From the NCBI GenBank assembly GCA_009809945.1, contig WTPW01000323.1, forward strand, positions 51,622 to 115,621: DNA of 64,000 nucleotides. Direction: 5' to 3'. A program made the position numbers and the translations under genes. Of this stretch, positions 33,465 to 45,459 are shown piece after piece. The notes beneath the pieces are model-generated. The model saw nothing but the letters and a program-made list of their open reading frames with translations, had not been told where the DNA came from and ran no database searches. Origin of the DNA: Gigaspora margarita (lineage: Eukaryota > Glomeromycota > Glomeromycetes > Diversisporales > Gigasporaceae). The number at the start of each line of letters is the position of its first letter. The stretch's first letter is position 1.

Positions 33465-33784
33465 GGCTGGCAATCATTTCACTGACAATCACTTCACAGA
33501 CACCCCATTTCACTGACAAATTATTTACTGACAAGTTCATTTTACTGGCAGTTCATTTCACTGAAGCTCATTTCATTGACAAAGTAATTCTGGTCATTGT
33601 CATTAGAGTTAGGATAGAGTCAGGGTAAAATTAGGGTTAAAGTTAGTGTGTTGTATAGAACAAAACTTGTCAGTGAAATGAGCTTTGGTGAAATGAACTG
33701 TCAGTAAAATAAACTTGTTTGTGAATAATTTGTCAGTGGAATGAGGTGTCTGTGAAGTGATTTTCAGTGAAATAGTACAGACCC
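33465..33784. mobile_element. E-family element, second copy
   Basis: Ends GGCTGGCAATCATTTCACTG and inverted TTTCAGTGAAATAGTACAGACCC. Flanks ATTTTCTGG (33456-33464) and ATTTTCCGG (33785-33793) match 8 of 9. The word here is TTTCACTGACA; CpG in the 20984 copy (CACCGAC) has become TG/CA (CACTGAC). Central AGTCAGGGTAAAATTAGGG is shared between both copies. Confidence 0.7.
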
Positions 33785-34300
33785 ATTTTCCGGGTAGCTT
33801 ATTTTCGGGTAAAATCGATTTTTGGCCAATCGCAGAAAGTTGCTACATAGTAAAGTCCAAATTTTACTATGTAAATCGATTAATATTGCTTAAGTAAACT
33901 TATTTGGAAGGTCAAAATACACTTATCCTAAAATTTTTATCAATATTAGAGAATTTTTATTATTTAACTTTTAATTTTTACGTTCGTAAATATATTTTTT
34001 TAAAAAATTTTAATTTTTTCGCCGAACGTAAAATTCAAAAGTCAAATAATAAAAAGTTCTCTAATTTTAACAAAATTTTCAGAGTATGTGTATTTTGATC
34101 TTCTAAATAAGTTTACTTAAGCGACTTTAATCGATTTACATAGAAAAATTGAACTTTACTATGTAGCGACTATTGTCGATCGTGGGGGTAGCTTATTTTC
34201 GGGTTAAAGACGGTTTGGAGTTTTTTGACCAAAAGAGGGGTGTAGCTTATTTTCAAAGGTAGCTTATTTTGGGGAAAATATGGTATATATGTTGTGTTAC
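33785..34300. repeat. Family-B fold-back repeat
   Basis: Contains the full series CTACATAGTAAAGTCC, GCTTAAGTAAAC, ATTTAACTTTTAATTTTTACG and the inverted half, ending TAGCTTATTTTGGGG. Arms are well matched; a 64-codon frame at 33904-34098 is an artefact of the palindrome. Confidence 0.7.
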
Positions 34301-34499
34301 CATTCGGAATATTACAGAACCTCCCTCAAATTTTCTCTTAATCCTACTTGAAATTCACTTTCTACTTGAAATATTTTGGAATATATATAAATAGCATGCC
34401 TATAGACTATTTGTGTTTTGGGCATGCCACTGGCATGCCACCATTGGCATGCCATGTTGGCATGCCAGAGACCTCTGTGCCACTCACCTAGCTACAGGG

Positions 34500-35520
34500 A
34501 GTATGGAATTGATATACATTGTGCCCAATCATAAAAAATGTGTACAATTAATAAATTCTTTGAACTTTCATTTATATTATTAATATAGTATTGTCTTTNA
34601 TGATTTGCCACNTTATATTGCTAATTATATTGAACTTTAATTTGATTATATTCATCTTTATTAAACTTTGCAACAAATAATTTTGCTTTAAAACTTTCAC
34701 TAACTTCACAAAGATTGCTCATAAGTAATTGAAATTTAAGATAAGGAATTTCTTTTTGTCAAAGTTTTCTAAAAGTAAAATAAGAAATAATTTTTCATNT
34801 TGATCATTTTTACTATAAATATGTTTTTTAAATTTATTTAAACAAATATGTGTTTTACTAGTGTTTCTAATTGGTAAATAAATAAATGGTTCAGATTCAT
34901 TTATGTGCTCTTTGGAGATAGTAATCCATTAATAGCTCTATATTGTTCTAGAAAATACAANACTAGAATCTATAAATACTTTACTTTTTACTTTAGATAT
35001 ATAGCTAGTATTTCATAAATCCTTTCTGTTATATCTTTATTTTGTAAATATTCTTGTATTGTCAAAAGAAAATATTTATTTATCTATAAAGTTTTAAAAA
35101 TGCAAGTTTACAAAAGAGAAAAGAATATATAACATTATCTATAATTATGTCTTTAATAAGCTTTTAATTTATTGTTTGTAATTTTGAAAGCTACTAGTTG
35201 TGCTTTTAAAAATAATTCAAGTTCTGATTTTTCTAATGCTCTTATTTGAAAGTGTTTTTCAAAAATCTTTTAAATCTAATTTTTTTATAGCATGTTCAAG
35301 GTCTCTTTTATTAGGTGAATGTTAATATATACAGTTTAATTGTTCAAAAATCTGTATTAAAATTATGAATAGTATCAAGAACTAATTTGTTATCTTTATA
35401 CTCTTCTATTCTAACTTGATTAGATTATATACTAGTTTTAAAAAAGTCAAATCTGAATCTAAATTTTCTATTTTACTGATTTTAAAAAATCTGATTTTTT
35501 AATACTATCGAATTAAAAAA
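34500..35520 (-). pseudogene. Decayed coding remnant on the minus strand, unknown family
   Basis: Successive minus-strand segments look coded: KEHINESEPFIYLPIRNTS, KTHICLNKFKKHIYSKNDQ, NEKLFLILLLENFDKKKF and KDFEKHFQIRALEKSELEL. Stops and frame changes separate them, and several ambiguous bases are present. The Ile/Lys/Glu-rich helical style suggests a real former gene of perhaps 300 codons or more. I do not recognise the family. Confidence 0.4.
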
Positions 35521-36222
35521 AATTTTTTTAAAAAAAATTGTAATTTTATACTATTGGATTAAAAGAAAAAAGAAAGTATACTGAAAAAATAATGCCTATA
35601 GAATGCATATATGGTCTTAAATTAGTATGAACCTGACAAACTAATCATAAATATAGCATGGACTTTCTTATCTGTAGTAATTATTATAATAGCTATTTTA
35701 AGAAGACAGGTTGGTAGCATTATATATGTACTAACTACTATAAAGGAACTCAAAAATNGGTACCTATAATTGGGTTCAAGAATACAGATTTTTTACCAAA
35801 TTATAATATTAGGTAGCCTTTATCAATTCATTTTATTTTTCTCTTTACAAGAAAATAATATAAATTTTTATGCACAATTTATTACATTTGGGCTTATACT
35901 TTTACTTTGCTACTTAAATAGAAATATTATCAATAAGCTATTATTTGAGTGATGTACAGAAAAACCTTTAAGTAAAATTTTATTCATTTATTACAATACT
36001 GATCTTAATGATTTGGTACTAGAGTGTGATTAATCACAGAATAAGACAAATAATTATTTATTATATAGCTTATATAGTAAATGTTTATTTGTTATATCCT
36101 ATGATTTGGTCATGCCTAGTGCCAAATTATTAAAATTAGCATAATGATTAATAAATAAAATTTTACTTATTTATAATAGTTCTCATGCTAAGCCAAAATT
36201 ATTCTTTCTATTATATTACCGT
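35521..36222. other. AT-rich spacer, nothing firm
   Basis: A 60-codon plus-strand frame at 35770-35952 has two hydrophobic stretches but no other support. No repeats with clear ends. Confidence 0.35.
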
Positions 36223-36969
36223 ATATTGCCAAAAATAAGCTACCTCCAAAAATAAGCTACCCTATCTTTTGGTCAAGAAATGTAAAACGTCTTTGACCTG
36301 AAAATAAGCTACCTCATGATCGATGAAAGTTGCTACATAGTAAAGTCCAAATTTTACTAAGCAAATCGATTAAAGTCGCTTAAGTAAACTTATTCAGAAG
36401 ATCAAAATACATATACAGTTAGATCTCTATAAGTGCACTTCTCTAAGTGCACGGACTATATAAATTCTCTCTAAGTGCACGGTATAGTCCAGTCCCAACT
36501 TATAAGAGCTCTATATAATTTACTCACTATAAATGCACACTCTCTCTAAGTGCACGCTTTTTAATTTATTCTATGGTCCCGAAGGGGTGCACTTAGAGAG
36601 GTCTGATTGTATCCTGAAATTTTCAACGAAATTGAAGAACTTTTTATTAATTGGATTTTAATTTTTACCTTCAACGAAGAGATTAAAATTTTATTAGCAA
36701 AATATATTCATTGAATGTAAAAATTAGAAGTCAAATAATGAAAAGTACTCCAATTCTGATGAAATTTCAGGATAGATGTAGTTTAGTCTTCCAAATATGT
36801 TTACTTAAGCGCTAATAACAGATTTACATAGTAGAATTTAGACTTTACTATGTAATAACTATTGGCGATTGACCAAAAATCGATTTTATCTGAAAATAAG
36901 CTAACTCTAGATTTTTTGTGTCCAAAATTATTCAAAAAAGGTAGCTTATTTTCGGACACATACGGTATA
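36223..36969. repeat. Family-B fold-back repeat with nested pogo-type MITE
   Basis: Ends TACCGTATATTGCC and inverted GGACACATACGGTA. It has complete arms with the AAAATAAGCTACC, CTACATAGTAAAGTCC and CTTAAGTAAAC steps. The left arm is opened at 36415 by a 194-bp element; removing it restores the family sequence ACATATCCTGAAATTTTC. Confidence 0.75.
36416..36609. mobile_element. Pogo-type MITE inside family B
   Basis: Ends CAGTTAGATCTCTATAAGTG and CACTTAGAGAGGTCTGATTG, with TA at 36414-36415 and 36610-36611. Internal CTCTCTAAGTGCACG repeats parallel the CTCTCTAAATGCA repeats of the element at 1136-1299. Confidence 0.8.
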
Positions 36970-38412
36970 TATGGATCAGTACAAAAATAATTTCAAATAA
37001 TAGTAAAAAAAAACTATAAAATTTTAGGTACTAACTGTTTTATATTTTATTAATTTGCATTATGAGGTTTACATATAATTTATCGCTGCTTTTGAATTAG
37101 TACAATTAATAAATTTTATAAATTATATGAATCTTGCATATTACTATTGGTTTAACTATAGCAACATGCAGGATTCATTGATCACACTAATTTGAAAATG
37201 ACAAAAATTTACAACAAAAATAGTATCTAAAATTCTTGTTTACAATAGTTGAACAGTAGCTTAACTGTTAGCAAATAATATTAATAGCTATCCATTTGCC
37301 ATACTAAATTTAGTACAAAATACTGAATTTAGTACAGTTATAAAATTTAAATTTTGAAAAATTTTTCTTATTAACTTTAATTTAAATTTATATAATATAT
37401 AAATATATATTTATACTTTATTTTGGTATATTTAAAAGATAGCTAATTTAACAAAAGTAATATTAGCAAGTTTAAAAAAATTTTGTATATTGATAATTTT
37501 ATTAAACATAATATACTATCTTTATACACTTCAATAAAATACAATAACTCAAATTTTTACATATTAACAAGCAATCAAAAAAATATATATAATACCTGAG
37601 TATATATAAAATATCTTTTTAAAAAAATGTTTTATAATTTTTGATTAAATATTTTTTTTAAAAAATTCAAATTTGTTTAATTTTTTTNAAAAAAATAATA
37701 AATATATAAAAAAATTTTAGTTTTTTAAAAGTTAACTAATTAAAATCACCTGTTGCTTTGTGCTATTACACAAGTAACTTGGTATAACAATTACAAAAAA
37801 GTTTTTAAAATTTTATCCAAAGTTATTATATAAAAAAAAGAGTCATAGTGCTGATAAAGTACTAAGATGTTCTTATATAACATTATATTTTTAATAATAA
37901 AAAGCCTATAACTTTTGATCTACTACTGATCTACTGATCCAATTTAAATAATTAACTATCATAATAAGTATCTTATTGAGAGAATCATTTTGATAGTTAA
38001 ATTATCTAAATTGGATTAGTGGATCAAAAGTTATAGATTTTTAAAGATTTATATAATCATTCAATATAAAATTCAATAATTAAGTTTTAAAAAAATTTAA
38101 CTAAAATATATTTTATTTATTTTTATTATTTAAACTATAGTATATTTTTTTCCAAAAACTTAGTCTTAATTAAATAAATTTATTAATTATAAATTTTTTA
38201 ATATATTATATTAATATACAAGATATTAGAAATAATAAAATTATTTATATTTTTTCTAATACTAAAGTTTTAGTCAAATTTTTAAAAAAATATAAAGTTT
38301 TTGATTAAATTTCTTTCAAATTTTAATATGTTATAGAGCTAGCTTTTCTGATTTTAATAGTAGTAAAATCATTAAAATTGGATCAGTAAATAAAAAGTTA
38401 TAAGAAATTTAA
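36970..38412. repeat. AT-rich region with left end of a 2.3-kb inverted pair and a 137-bp hairpin
   Basis: TAGCTATCCATTTGCC...TACTAAATTTAGTAC at 37287-37325 is the inverted partner of GTACTAAATTTAGTAC...AAATGGATAGCC at 39543-39578, so 37287-39578 may be a TIR element with later insertions. A hairpin at 37908-38044 pairs CCTATAACTTTTGATC with GATCAAAAGTTATAG and contains the shared module ACTGATCCAATTTAAAT. No gene. Confidence 0.5.
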
Positions 38413-39115
38413 AGGTAGGCTTTCTGCACGTGATGTTACACATATATATTATATATCGATCTTTTTAAGTGCTGATAATCTGCTTTAGTTCGTTAAATTC
38501 GTAGTAACTAGTGCTTTATGAAGACTTATCAATTTTTGTTGTTCGATTAGTTTGTTTTATTTGTTTTATGAAGTTTTTTTTAGTTTAAAACTACTAGTTA
38601 TTAAATTTACTTTAGTTTAACTCTAAGTAATACTTTGCCCATTCTGTATTAAAGTCGCTCATTCCTAACATTAATGGGCTTCTTTTTATTAAATCGTTGG
38701 TTTAAAATTTTTTATAATAATTGGCAATAGTAATAGTTAAAATTATAATATAGTAAGAGTAAAATTTTAATTATTCAATATTAGTTTCTTAGAAATATTG
38801 AATTTTTTATAGTTTTATATATAATCTACTTTTAAATTTTGATGTTTATTAAATATCTACATTTAGAACAAATCATTATTGTGCTATATATATGACTTGT
38901 AGAAATATTTACTTCAGTTTAACCCTAAGTAATACTTTGCCCATTTCATGTTAAAGTTGCCTATTCCTAATGTTAATGGTTTTCTTTTTTATTAAAATTT
39001 TCAGTTTAAAAATTTGATATTTGGCATTAAAAATTTTATATTCAATGATCTATATCATGCATACCACATGATGTACTATATTTATATTGTGTAACCAATT
39101 TGAGAAAGCCTACCT
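38413..39115. mobile_element. 703-bp TIR element with TTAA target site
   Basis: Ends AGGTAGGCTTTCT and AGAAAGCCTACCT, flanked by TTAA (38409-38412, 39116-39119). Inside, a block of about 110 bp containing CCCTAAGTAATACTTTGCCC and TTCCTAACATTAATGG occurs twice in direct orientation (about 38608 and 38907). No coding sequence. Family differs from the TTGATAATC elements. Confidence 0.7.
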
Positions 39116-40140
39116 TTAAGTTTAGCAATTTTTTTATAAATTTATTAATAAAACATATGATTTACTATACAAATATAGAAATAGACAAACTATATTTAGA
39201 CTTGTATTACCATAAAACTAGCTTATATAAACTATTTTAAAAATTATTTTTTAAATAAAATAATTTTTTTACAATTAAATTAGAACCAAAATAATTTAAA
39301 ATTTTATATTTTTACAATTTTATCAAAAATTTTAGCAAAATTAACTTTTATTACTGTACTAAATTAAGTATAGAAAATTTTCAAAAAAATACAATAGATT
39401 TAAACCTAATTTATAAAAAATTTTTATTAATAAATATTATTCAAATTATGCACAGATATTAGTCTAATATCAAATTTTATTTTAGTAAAATCTGAATAAA
39501 ATTTATTCAATGTCTGGCTCAAAAAATATTTTTTTTCTATTGTACTAAATTTAGTACAAATGTGAAATGGATAGCCATTAAAGGTACAGTATGGAATAGC
39601 AAAAAACATCCAATTTTTTCACAGTTGTTTAAAGTTTTATAACTTTATAACAAATAATTATTTTAAAATCCTTCTTACAAATTTATTATTTATAATCTAA
39701 ACTACAAAGCTGTAAGACAGATTTTTAATATCTTGCTTTTTACAAGAGTTATAAAAGATCAAAGTTTGGTAATTTTAATAGTAAACAGAAATTTTGCACA
39801 AAGAAATTACCCAATCATATTATGCTAGTCATATGCAAACAATTTTATTGGTTAATACTCATTATTAAAAAATCAATTTTGGGGCCTTAATAAAAATTAG
39901 CTAATCAGAAGTTGTATTACATAACTAAATTTGGCTCCTTAATAAAATTAGCCAATNAGAANTTGCATTACATAACCTAAATTTGGTGCCCCTAAAAAAA
40001 TTGGATGCTTCTTGCTGTCCCATACTGTACTATTTGGAAATGTCCTAATGCTCAACAAAATTGAATAAAACTTAAAATTGAGATTTTTATTTTAAATAAA
40101 TAGATTTTGGCTGTCTAAAATCAAAAACTTAATTTTTGAA
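39116..40140. other. AT-rich spacer with a short direct duplication
   Basis: A direct repeat of about 55 bp (GGGGCCTTAATAAAAATTAGC at 39891, GGCTCCTTAATAAAATTAGC at 39932, GGTGCCCCTAAAAAAATTGG at 39985). The far half of the 37287-39578 inverted pair is at 39543-39578. No gene is supported. Confidence 0.45.
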
Positions 40141-41774
40141 TTTTGCCAAACACTTAATATCTTGTTTTGAGGATCTGTATCTAAATACTTATTCATTAGA
40201 TCCAAAAGTAATTGAGGAACTTTGTATATAATCTAGACAAATATGTGTTGCTAGATCTTTGTTATATGAAATATTATAATATAAAGAATATCTAGTAAAA
40301 ATTTCTGATATAATTATTTTTTTTTTCTAAAAGAATAAATATCTGATTTTTGAGTATATTCCTTTTTTTATGCACATAATACCTCTAGAGCAATATAGAG
40401 AAGTACACCAAAAAGTGCTTTAGAACTTGAGTAATGCATCATTGGCTTGTATAAATTAAAATCAGAAATAAGAACTAAATATATTTGGCTTACTATATTT
40501 TTAGAATGAAAATCTTATATAATATAAGTTGGCTACTTTAGAAGTCCTGTCTAATTCACTATATTTAATAACTAACAATTTTCTAAGACTTTCTGCTCTG
40601 TATACTTCATAACCATCATGTATTACAACCTTGTTGGTTCTTGGTTATTCTATAAATCACAATTGCTAAATTGATCCTATGTTTATATTGATTTTTAATT
40701 ATTAATTTGAATAAAAATAATAATTAGAATAAAAATATTAATTAGAATAAAAATATTAATTAGAATTAATAAGATTATTACACTTTAATAATAATAAATT
40801 ATAATGCTTACTTCTTCTAAAAATTTTTGCTTTATATCTTTAGAATTATCAAGGCCCTTTAAATAAACATTTGTTGTGCTCTTTGTTTTTATATATTTTT
40901 TTGATAATCAAATCCTATAATATATCTATCAATTCATACTGCTTTAAAAATAATAACAAAGCCTCCTTTAGCAGGTACTTTATATTTGTGAATTTGCTAA
41001 AAGATAGTGTTCTGAAGTTGGGTTCAGTTCAGGTTCAGTTCAGGTTTGGTCAACCTGAACTAAACTTTAAATTTTGCAGATCTTTGAACTCAAACCTGAA
41101 CTGAACCTAGAATTTATGAAACCTAAACCAAACTTGAACTTGAAATATTTGTTAAATCTAAGTTCATGAACATGTTTAATAAGACCATTTGAAGTTAATT
41201 TTTTGGTTAATATCACTTCTTCTTTTCTAATGGCCTTTTGATCCTTCTGGTAAAATGAACATATAAAAAAAATAATAAAAAAAATATTATTTAGGAATCA
41301 AATTCAGTATCTAAATTCGATTTGTTACTTTATGCATAATATTACTAGTATATTAGTATTTATGAAGTAGCTAATATATATACATACATATATGCATAAC
41401 TCTATATATAAGGGTTATCTAATGTAGTACAGATCATGTAACATATAACCAATCAAATTAATAATTTGATAATTTTTGGCTAAGTAAACAAGAAAGAGAA
41501 GCGAACCCCTTGAAAAATAGCAAAAATAGCAGTCTAAACCTACTATGATGAGTTAATTAAAAAATATAAGAATGCAATTTTGTTTAGGCCAGTTGAAGTT
41601 AATTTTTTTGGTTCCTCCCTCTTCTTTTTTGATGTTCCCACATATAAAAAATTGAAAATTAAAAAAAAGCCATATAGCTACAAAATAATTTGCTTCAACT
41701 TTTGGTCTAAATTAAGCTTAATTTAGACTGAAATTCAAAATAACTCCCTATGTGTTACTTCACAATTATATGTC

Positions 41775-42470
41775 AAATATAAAATAAAAAAATAATTTAA
41801 AATAAAAAAATAATTTAAAATAAAAAAATAATTTAAAATAAAAAATAATTTAAAATAAAAAAATAATTTAAAATAAAAAAATAATTTAAAATAAAAAAAT
41901 AATTTAAAATAAAAAAATAATTTAAGGGTAGAGTATAGGTAGATCATTTTTATAATACTAATTATGACTCTACTATGTAAATCAGATTACACAACATAAT
42001 CACTACGGATGAGTTACATAAAAATAAATATAACATTATAAAATATCACTAAACCTGTTTTTGAATACTTATTTTATCAAAACATCAAAAAAAACCTCCA
42101 TATTAACTAAGTTGGTATGTTAAAAATTTACTTACGAAGTTAATGAATTTTGCGGATGATGAATAAATTTTGCGGGTGACAACGCGAAACTAGCCAATCA
42201 AATCACATGATGTACTAGTAATTTCTGATTTACATAGTAGAGTCATAATTAGTATTATAAAAATGATCTACATATACTCTACCCTTAAAATAAAAAAATA
42301 AATTAAAATAAAAAAATAATTTAAAATAAAAAATAATTTAAAATAAAAAAATAATTTAAAATAAAAAAATAATTTAAAATAAATAAAATAATTTAAAACA
42401 AATAAAATAATTTAAAAAATAAAATTAAACAAATTAAAAAATAATAAATAAAAAATATTTTTTCAAAAAA
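41775..42470. repeat. AATTTAAAATAAAAAAAT minisatellite, split by a TTAA MITE
   Basis: A unit of about 18 bp, AATAATTTAAAATAAAAA, is repeated at least nine times at 41775-41925 and again from 42285 to about 42470, where the unit decays to AAATAAAATAATTT. The two blocks are one array opened by the element at 41926-42284. A minus-strand frame of repeated KLFFYF reflects the repeat, not a gene. Confidence 0.9.
41926..42284. mobile_element. 359-bp TTAA MITE inside the minisatellite
   Basis: Perfect TIRs of about 60 bp starting GGGTAGAGTATAGGTAGATC (one mismatch in the partner), flanked by TTAA (41922-41925 and 42285-42288). The minisatellite continues in phase on both sides, a clean demonstration of TTAA duplication. 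The TTAA target suggests a piggyBac-type transposase, though the end starts GGG rather than CCC. Confidence 0.85.
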
Positions 42471-43637
42471 AAAAACAAGAAAAAAAATAAATAACAAAAT
42501 ATTAAGCTAAAATTTTAGTTNCTACTTGGCTGTCCTCTTATATATGTTTATTTTAGATTGTGATAAAAAGATTCAAGTAAGACTGCTAAAAAAAGAGCTT
42601 CTGAAATTTTTTTTATTTGATTGTAAATAACTAAAGAACTAGTATTAATGAGTAAGGAGAAATATTTAAATAAATATTTAATTCTATAGAAATAACAATT
42701 AAAAACCAATTATTTGAATTGATAATTTTTTACATTAGCTATCCAATCAGTAATTTATACAAAATTTACATTCAAGTAATAGGAACTTGAAAAAATTAGT
42801 AAACCCAAAATTCTAATTTGTAATTGCTGCATATATACTTTAAAATGATGCAAATCTGATCACTAGATTACAAGAATTTTAGCTATAAAAAATGTACATA
42901 CATGTGAAATTCTTTTCTCAGANGAATGCATTATATAATTAATTAATTATTTATTTATTTTTGTTCTTTTCTTTTATAAGAGGAATGTACTGTTAACTAC
43001 TAAATCAATTTATCTGACCTAATTAGCAACTCAGATAGAATCTCTAGACTAAATTTAACTTAAAGTCAATTTGTTATAATAGATATACTATATTAAAAAT
43101 AGGTTGTTCATTTTATATATTCATTTTATTTTCCCTCTTCCTCTTCTGAGAGCTCTGGAAAGTGATATTAACTAAAAAATTAACTTCAAATAGTCTAGTT
43201 CTCTAGCTCTTCACAATCAAACAAAAAATACTTTGAAAGCTTTTTATTAAGCAGTTTTTCAGTTTTTCTTGAATCATTTTATTGCAAACTGAAATAAACA
43301 TATATGAGAGACCTCCAAGTAGAAATCAAAATTTTAGCTTCATTTTTTATTATTAAATTATGGTTTTGTTTTTTTTAATTCATTTTTTATTTTTAAATTA
43401 TTTATTTTAACTTCAAAATAATGTACAGTATTATTTTGAGTTTCAGTTTGAATTAATCTTAATTCATTTTACTGAACCCAAACATGTTTATAAAACTTTC
43501 AAACCAAACCTAAACCAAACCCAGACTTGGTTTAAAAGTTCAATACCAAACTCAGACCAAACTAGAGTTTTAAAATTAAGTCTAGTTCAAGTTTAGTTTA
43601 AATTCAATATTCAGTTCAGCTTAGTATTTAAAAACAC

Positions 43638-43923
43638 TAGGGTTCCTCAAATTCAAATCAAATCAAATATTGGTCCAATTTGAATTTGATCAAATCAAAT
43701 TGACCCTGATTTGAATTTGATTTGATTCAAATATTTGAATTTGAATTTGATTTTAATTTGAATTTTTAATAGTAATTTTCAAATCAAATCAAATATTTGT
43801 TAAATCAAATCAAATTTGACCATATTTGAATTTGATCAAATCAAATATAGTCAAATTTGAATTTGAATTTGATCAAATATTTGATTCAAATATTTGAATA
43901 TTAAATCAAATTGCAGAACCCTA
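43638..43923. mobile_element. 286-bp word-array hAT-like element (word AATTTGAATTTGAT)
   Basis: Starts TAGGGTTCCTCAAATTC and ends GCAGAACCCTA. Flanks AAAAACAC (43630-43637) and AGAAACAC (43924-43931) match 7 of 8. Nearly all of the interior is TTTGAATTTGAT, AAATCAAATCAAA and CAAATATTTG. It inserted eight bases from the end of the larger word-array element, restoring it when removed. Confidence 0.85.
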
Positions 43924-44065
43924 AGAAACACTACTAAAGGGTATCCATTCAATAATATCTTTAAATGTTGATATATTAAATTGTATTTGTTGAATTAATT
44001 GATTAATTGTAATTGTTATTTAGGAAATTTTCTTTTAAAATAGACCAAAATGCTATTAATAAATA

Positions 44066-44985
44066 AATTTTTTTAAAAAACATATAAATTTACAATATAA
44101 CTTTGAGCTAAGATTTTTTTAAATCTTATTTATTAACTTTAAAATTAAATTTTTTAGGAATATAGAACTAGAGGAAAAGAAAAAATTGAGCTTAAAAAGT
44201 GAATTAAAATTTTGATAATTTTGTAAAAACTAAAATATAACTTGGCCAAAATCAAATATTTTTTGATTTTAAAATGATAAATATATGTAAAAACATGCTC
44301 TATACAACTTTACTTAGGAGTTAGAAGTAGGTTACCATGTAAGAAAAATGAATTATCTATGTACTAAAGTTAATAATTTTTGGGGTTTCAATATAAAACC
44401 CTTTTTTTGTCAAGATAACCAGCTTTGGTCTTCTAAATAAACTTGTTTAGCAGGTAATTCTACTTTTATTAAAGTCAAAACGCACTTTCTTGAACTTTTT
44501 ACTAAGTAAAAAATAGTATTAAAGTTGAAAAAAAATTTTTTTAACCTTTACCCCATTTTTACTTAGTAAAAGATTCAAGAAAGCATGTTTTGATTTTAAT
44601 AAAAGTAGAATTACCTGCTAATCAAGTTTACTTAGAAGACCAAAGCAGGTTAACTTGACAAAAAAAGAGGTTTTATAGTAAAAACCCCTAAATTTTAACT
44701 TTAGTATATAGATAACCTATTTTTCTTACAAGGTAACCTTTTCTAACTCCTAAGTAAAGTTGTTTAGATCATGTTTTTGTATATACTTATTATCTTAAAA
44801 TTGGCAAATATTTGATTTTGGCCAAGTTACATTTTCATTTTATACAAAATTTAATTTAATTTTTAAGCTTAATTTTTCTTTTTCCTTTGTTTTATATTCC
44901 CAAAAAATTTAATTTAAAGTTAATAAATAAGATTTAAAATAATTTTAGCTCAAAGTTATATAGTAATTTATAAGTTTTTTTNAAA
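44066..44985. repeat. D-family palindrome, 0.9 kb
   Basis: Two long arms (TTGAGCTAAGATTTTTTTAAATC at the left, TTTAAAATAATTTTAGCTCAA at the right) meet near 44530 on AAAAAAAATTTTTTTAACC. Inside, the arms carry TACTTAGGAGTTAGAAGTAGG, AAGAAAAATGAATTATCTAT and AACTTTTTACTAAGTAAAAA. The same series occurs at 47745-48719. Sequence ambiguity codes cluster just right of 44985. It lies in copy A relative to copy B, so it is an insertion, but its TSD is not resolved. Confidence 0.7.
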
Positions 44986-45194
44986 AAAAATTTNANTNAA
45001 NNANNANNAAAAGNGACATGNNCTAAGCCTGTTAAAAAATAATAATAAATATGATAATAATTAAGAGATATATATCAATATTTTTGATTTGCTATAACAT
45101 GTTCTGTTATCATCCACTAAGTGGGACTTATACATTTTCTCTAGTTCAAATTAGACAAAAATACTTCTTTTAGTCAATCAAATAATAAGGTATT

Positions 45195-45451
45195 AGGACC
45201 CTGGACATCTAGTACACTAAAATTTGAGAAGCAAAAAAACAGGCTTTGGCGATTATCTTGGCATCTAGTGGTCCAATTTGAATAAACTTTTTTTTTAAAN
45301 TGAAGCCTNAGTAGTGTGCATCTAANAAAAAAAAGTTCATTCAATTCTGATTATTAGATCAAAATTATTTAAACAAATAATTTTTTTTAGCAAATTGGGC
45401 CAAAATTGGCCAAAATCCAGTTATAACCTATATGAGAGATGTTTGGGTCCT
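45195..45451. mobile_element. 257-bp AGGACCC-family hAT-like element with empty site in copy B
   Basis: Ends AGGACCCTGGACATCTAG and inverted GAGATGTTTGGGTCCT. TSD AAGGTATT (45187-45194) and AAAGTATT (45452-45459). The paralogous sequence at 47505-47512 reads GAAGTATT followed by the same GTTGAAT, without the element. It contains the shared module CTAGTGGTCCAATTTGAATAAAC. Confidence 0.8.
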
Positions 45452-45459
45452 AAAGTATT

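Larger units (their letters stand above)
33315..34490. mobile_element. 1.2-kb word-array hAT-like element (word GGCATGCC), perfect 8-bp TSD
   Basis: Flanked by identical GCTACAGG (33307-33314 and 34491-34498). Ends TAGAGTGTGTAGCATGGC and the inverted GTGCCACTCACCTA. Subterminal regions (33340-33410 and 34395-34470) carry about four and five copies of GGCATGCC, a perfect palindrome. The interior contains an E-family element (33465-33784) and a family-B palindrome (33785-34290). Two different TSD classes (8 bp outside, 9 bp inside) show sequential insertion. Confidence 0.8.
41005..43933. mobile_element. 2.9-kb word-array hAT-like element (word GTTCAGGTTCAG), nested
   Basis: Ends TAGTGTTCTGAAGTTGG and the inverted TTTAAAAACACTA. 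TSD CTAAAAGA (40997-41004) and CTAAAGGG (43934-43941). The right terminus is split by a second element (43638-43923). The paralogous kinase copy B has the empty site CTAAAGGG at 47266-47273, confirming the 8-bp duplication. Terminal arrays: GGTTCAGTTCAGGTTTGG and AACCTGAACTAAAC at the left; AACCAAACCTAAACC and TCAGTTTGAATT at the right. The interior holds an AT minisatellite, a TTAA MITE and a partial G-family MITE (41690-41771). Confidence 0.8.
40145..44030 (-). pseudogene. TKL kinase relic, copy A, split by a 2.9-kb insertion
   Basis: Minus strand. The N-terminal piece (44030-43942) reads INQLIQQIQFNISTFKDII EWIPF. After the insertion (41005-43933) the kinase resumes: FSKFTNIKYLAKGG region near 40995, LKGLDNSKDIK-type VALK remnant near 40850, hinge and alpha-E remnants, SDFNLYKP, FGVLLYIALEVL (APE remnant) near 40400, KKEYTQKSDIYSF, NKDLATHICL, and LDLMNKYLDTDPQNK near 40150. 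It has several stops and frameshifts. It once was the same type of gene as 18282-19605 and is paralogous to copy B at 46520-47390. Confidence 0.75.

Noticed and set aside
41735-41947. Repeated KLFFYF protein on the minus strand
   Set aside because: Direct translation of the AATTTAAAATAAAAAA minisatellite; no other support.
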